Source of the DNA: JAAXZI01 sp045863575
GTDB lineage: Bacteria; Planctomycetota; Phycisphaerae; UBA1845; PWPN01
NCBI GenBank assembly: GCA_045863575.1
Contig: BTUC01000337.1
Coordinates: forward strand, 1 to 7,936
DNA: 7,936 nt
Direction of reading: 5' to 3'
The position numbers and the translations under genes were made by a program. Under the pieces are notes generated by a model that saw nothing but the letters and a program-made list of their open reading frames with translations, searched no databases and was not told the origin of the DNA. Below, in pieces: positions 6,799 to 7,936 of this stretch (the first letter of the stretch is position 1; every line of letters begins with the position of its first letter).

Positions 6799-7383
6799 TT
6801 ATACTCGATCAGGCGTCAGATCGCTTCCGTCGAGGCGATACTCATCGCCACACGCCGGGCACTTCGCCCGGTCGTCGCCAATCTCCAGTTGCACGCCGCA
6901 CTGGCACATCCAGCCGTGCTGACGGGCCGGGCTGCCGTACACCAGGGCGTAGGCGGGCACATTGCGCGTCACCACGGCTCCTGCCCCGATGAAGGCGTAT
7001 TCCCCGATGGTGTGTCCGCAGACCACGGTAGCGTTGGCGCCGATGGTCGCGCCGCGTTTGACCAGCGTCTCTTTGTATTCGTGCTTGCGCGAGACGTGCG
7101 ACCTGGGATTCATGACGTTCGTGAAGACCATGCTTGGCCCGCAAAACACGTCCTTTTCCAGCGTCACGTTATCGTAGATGGAGACGTTGTTCTGAACCTT
7201 GACGTTGTCGCCGATCACGGCCTTGCCGACGAAGACATTCTGACCCAGCGAACAACCGCGGCCGATGCGGGCGCTGCCCATCACGTGGCAGAAGTGCCAG
7301 ATCTTGGTCCCTTCTCCGATAACCGCCCCCTCGCCCACGTAACTCGACTCATGAACGAAGTAAGGCTTCGACTCGTCCACCAT
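6799..7383 (-). CDS. wbpD: Left-handed beta-helix N-acetyltransferase, probable UDP-2-acetamido-3-amino-glucuronate N-acetyltransferase, with Cys-rich tail
   Basis: Predicted acetyl-CoA-dependent transferase of 194 residues, normally a trimer in the cytoplasm. From about residue 14 to 152 it shows the hexapeptide-repeat pattern of a left-handed beta-helix (for example VGEGAVIGEGTKIW, IGRGCSLGQNVFVG, IGANATVVCGHTIG). The segment VFTNVMNPRS (86-95), where the helix is interrupted by a loop, is characteristic of WbpD/WlbB enzymes, and YGSPARQHGWM (149-159) closes the helix. The C-terminus carries C160, C162, C175 and C178 (CxC then CxxC), which looks like a small zinc ribbon. It starts 16 bases after the oxidoreductase gene; a G-run (complement of 7390-7395) 6 bases before the ATG may serve as a weak ribosome binding site. 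Its role would be to acetylate the 3-amino group made by the following aminotransferase. Confidence 0.9.
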   Translation of the reverse strand: MVDESKPYFVHESSYVGEGAVIGEGTKIWHFCHVMGSARIGRGCSLGQNVFVGKAVIGDNVKVQNNVSIYDNVTLEKDVFCGPSMVFTNVMNPRSHVSRKHEYKETLVKRGATIGANATVVCGHTIGEYAFIGAGAVVTRNVPAYALVYGSPARQHGWMCQCGVQLEIGDDRAKCPACGDEYRLDGSDLTPDRV

Positions 7384-7399
7384 AAACTACCCCCCGCGT

Positions 7400-7936
7400 T
7401 CAGTTCAGTTCCACCGGGCGACCGCCTTCGGCCAGCGACCGCGAGCCCGCCTCCAACACCTTGACCACGCGGACACCGTCTGCGCCGTCCGAGCGCACGG
7501 GCTGGTCCTTGAGTATCGCATCGATGAAGTGCTGGCACTCGATCTGCAGCGGCTCCCGGGCCGGAATGTTAGGAATCAGTATGTCACCTGTCCGCAGGGT
7601 GATCGATTCTGTATAGCTGGCCGTCGCGCTGATCTGGGCCCCCTTGTCGTAAATCCGCACCTTCTCGGATGCCTCCATGTCGTCCAGAACGATCATCTTC
7701 TGCGAGCTGACCAGCGTGATCTTGCGGATCTTGTGCGGGTCCAGCCAGGAGACATGTATGTGGGCCATGCGCCCGTCCGCAAACTTCAGGTTCGCGAAGA
7801 CCACGTCCTCGATGCCTTTCTGCAGGTAGGCGTGACCGGTGGCCATTACGCTCACCGGCTCAGCCTCAAAGAGATAGCAGGCTACCGAGACATCATGGGG
7901 CGCCAGCGACCACCAGGCGTTCTCCGCTTTGCGCAC
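7400..7936 (-). CDS. wbpB: Gfo/Idh/MocA-family oxidoreductase, probable UDP-GlcNAcA 3-dehydrogenase, C-terminal part (cut by window edge)
   Basis: The frame is open to the right edge, so the true start lies outside; the visible 179 residues are the C-terminal half of a protein usually of about 320-350 residues, and the N-terminal Rossmann NAD-binding domain is missing. The first triplet reads GTG but is internal, because RKAENAWWSLAPHDVSV is the mid-protein segment around the conserved His of this family (APHD). IHVSWLDPHKIRKITLVSS and VLDDMEASEKVRIYDKG are typical of the C-terminal sheet of WbpB-like members. The known WbpB reaction oxidises C3 of UDP-GlcNAcA with bound NAD, regenerated by 2-oxoglutarate, and depends on WbpE downstream to remove the product. 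The gene sits 16 bases upstream of the acetyltransferase. Other sugar-nucleotide dehydrogenases of this large family cannot be excluded, but the cluster strongly suggests this one. Confidence 0.82.
   Translation of the reverse strand: MRKAENAWWSLAPHDVSVACYLFEAEPVSVMATGHAYLQKGIEDVVFANLKFADGRMAHIHVSWLDPHKIRKITLVSSQKMIVLDDMEASEKVRIYDKGAQISATASYTESITLRTGDILIPNIPAREPLQIECQHFIDAILKDQPVRSDGADGVRVVKVLEAGSRSLAEGGRPVELN

Larger units (their letters stand above)
1995..7936 (-). other. Probable operon for a UDP-ManNAc3NAcA-type sugar and its transfer
   Basis: Six same-strand genes are separated by 16, 35, 5, 26 and 10 bases, in the order oxidoreductase, acetyltransferase, aminotransferase, epimerase, GT4, GT4. 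No promoter or terminator is visible between them, so one transcript starting beyond the right edge is likely. The first four activities form a consecutive biochemical pathway; a UDP-GlcNAc 6-dehydrogenase (WbpA) is needed to start it and is not in the window. Confidence 0.75.

Noticed and set aside
5852..6922. A plus-strand open frame of 356 codons opposite the aminotransferase
   Set aside because: It has no recognisable motif and is a mirror of the codon bias of the aminotransferase, whose PLP lysine and other family motifs are intact.
1..7936. CRISPR array, tRNA or rRNA genes, insertion sequences or phage genes
   Set aside because: No regularly spaced direct repeats with spacers, cloverleaf-like sequence, transposase or integrase motif was found by eye on either strand.

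Overview
This is a high-GC bacterial window with two short transcription units that converge head-on, and every gene I can identify makes or modifies surface carbohydrate. The gene content (nucleotide-sugar enzymes of the UDP-ManNAc3NAcA type, two lipid-carrier-sugar-type GT4 glycosyltransferases and a DUF3473-type polysaccharide deacetylase) fits a Gram-negative-type envelope. I cannot fix the phylum. Weak Shine-Dalgarno signals, GTCCGATC-like 9-bp repeats and a C-run/G-run intergenic hairpin would suit a Planctomycetota-like or related environmental lineage, but that is only an inference.

Layout. Positions 1-72 hold an open frame that may be the last 23 codons of an upstream gene. About 300 bases without a gene follow, containing a degenerate 9-bp tandem repeat (164-208) and a C7/G7 hairpin (310-330). 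The plus strand then carries a polysaccharide deacetylase (375-1253) and a class I SAM-dependent methyltransferase (1294-1992). From the right edge, the minus strand carries, in transcription order: a truncated Gfo/Idh/MocA oxidoreductase (WbpB-like), a left-handed beta-helix N-acetyltransferase (WbpD-like), a DegT/DnrJ/EryC1 aminotransferase (WbpE-like), a non-hydrolysing UDP-sugar 2-epimerase (WbpI/WecB family) and two GT4 glycosyltransferases. Gaps between these genes are 5-35 bases, so they look like one operon. The two units meet with only 2 bases between their stop codons.

How the genes work together. The order dehydrogenase, acetyltransferase, aminotransferase, epimerase matches the activities of the Pseudomonas aeruginosa WbpB-WbpE-WbpD-WbpI route from UDP-GlcNAcA to UDP-2,3-diacetamido-2,3-dideoxy-mannuronic acid. 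The first enzyme (WbpA, UDP-GlcNAc 6-dehydrogenase) is not in the window and would be expected beyond the right edge or elsewhere. The two glycosyltransferases probably add this or neighbouring sugars to a growing repeat unit. The deacetylase and methyltransferase on the other strand would then tailor the same or another exopolysaccharide. I do not see a fundamentally new system. The points most worth a second look are the complete diacetamido-uronate module, the Cys-rich tail of the acetyltransferase, the tandem GT4 pair, the exosortase-type deacetylase next to an O-antigen-type cluster, and the zero-space convergent junction.
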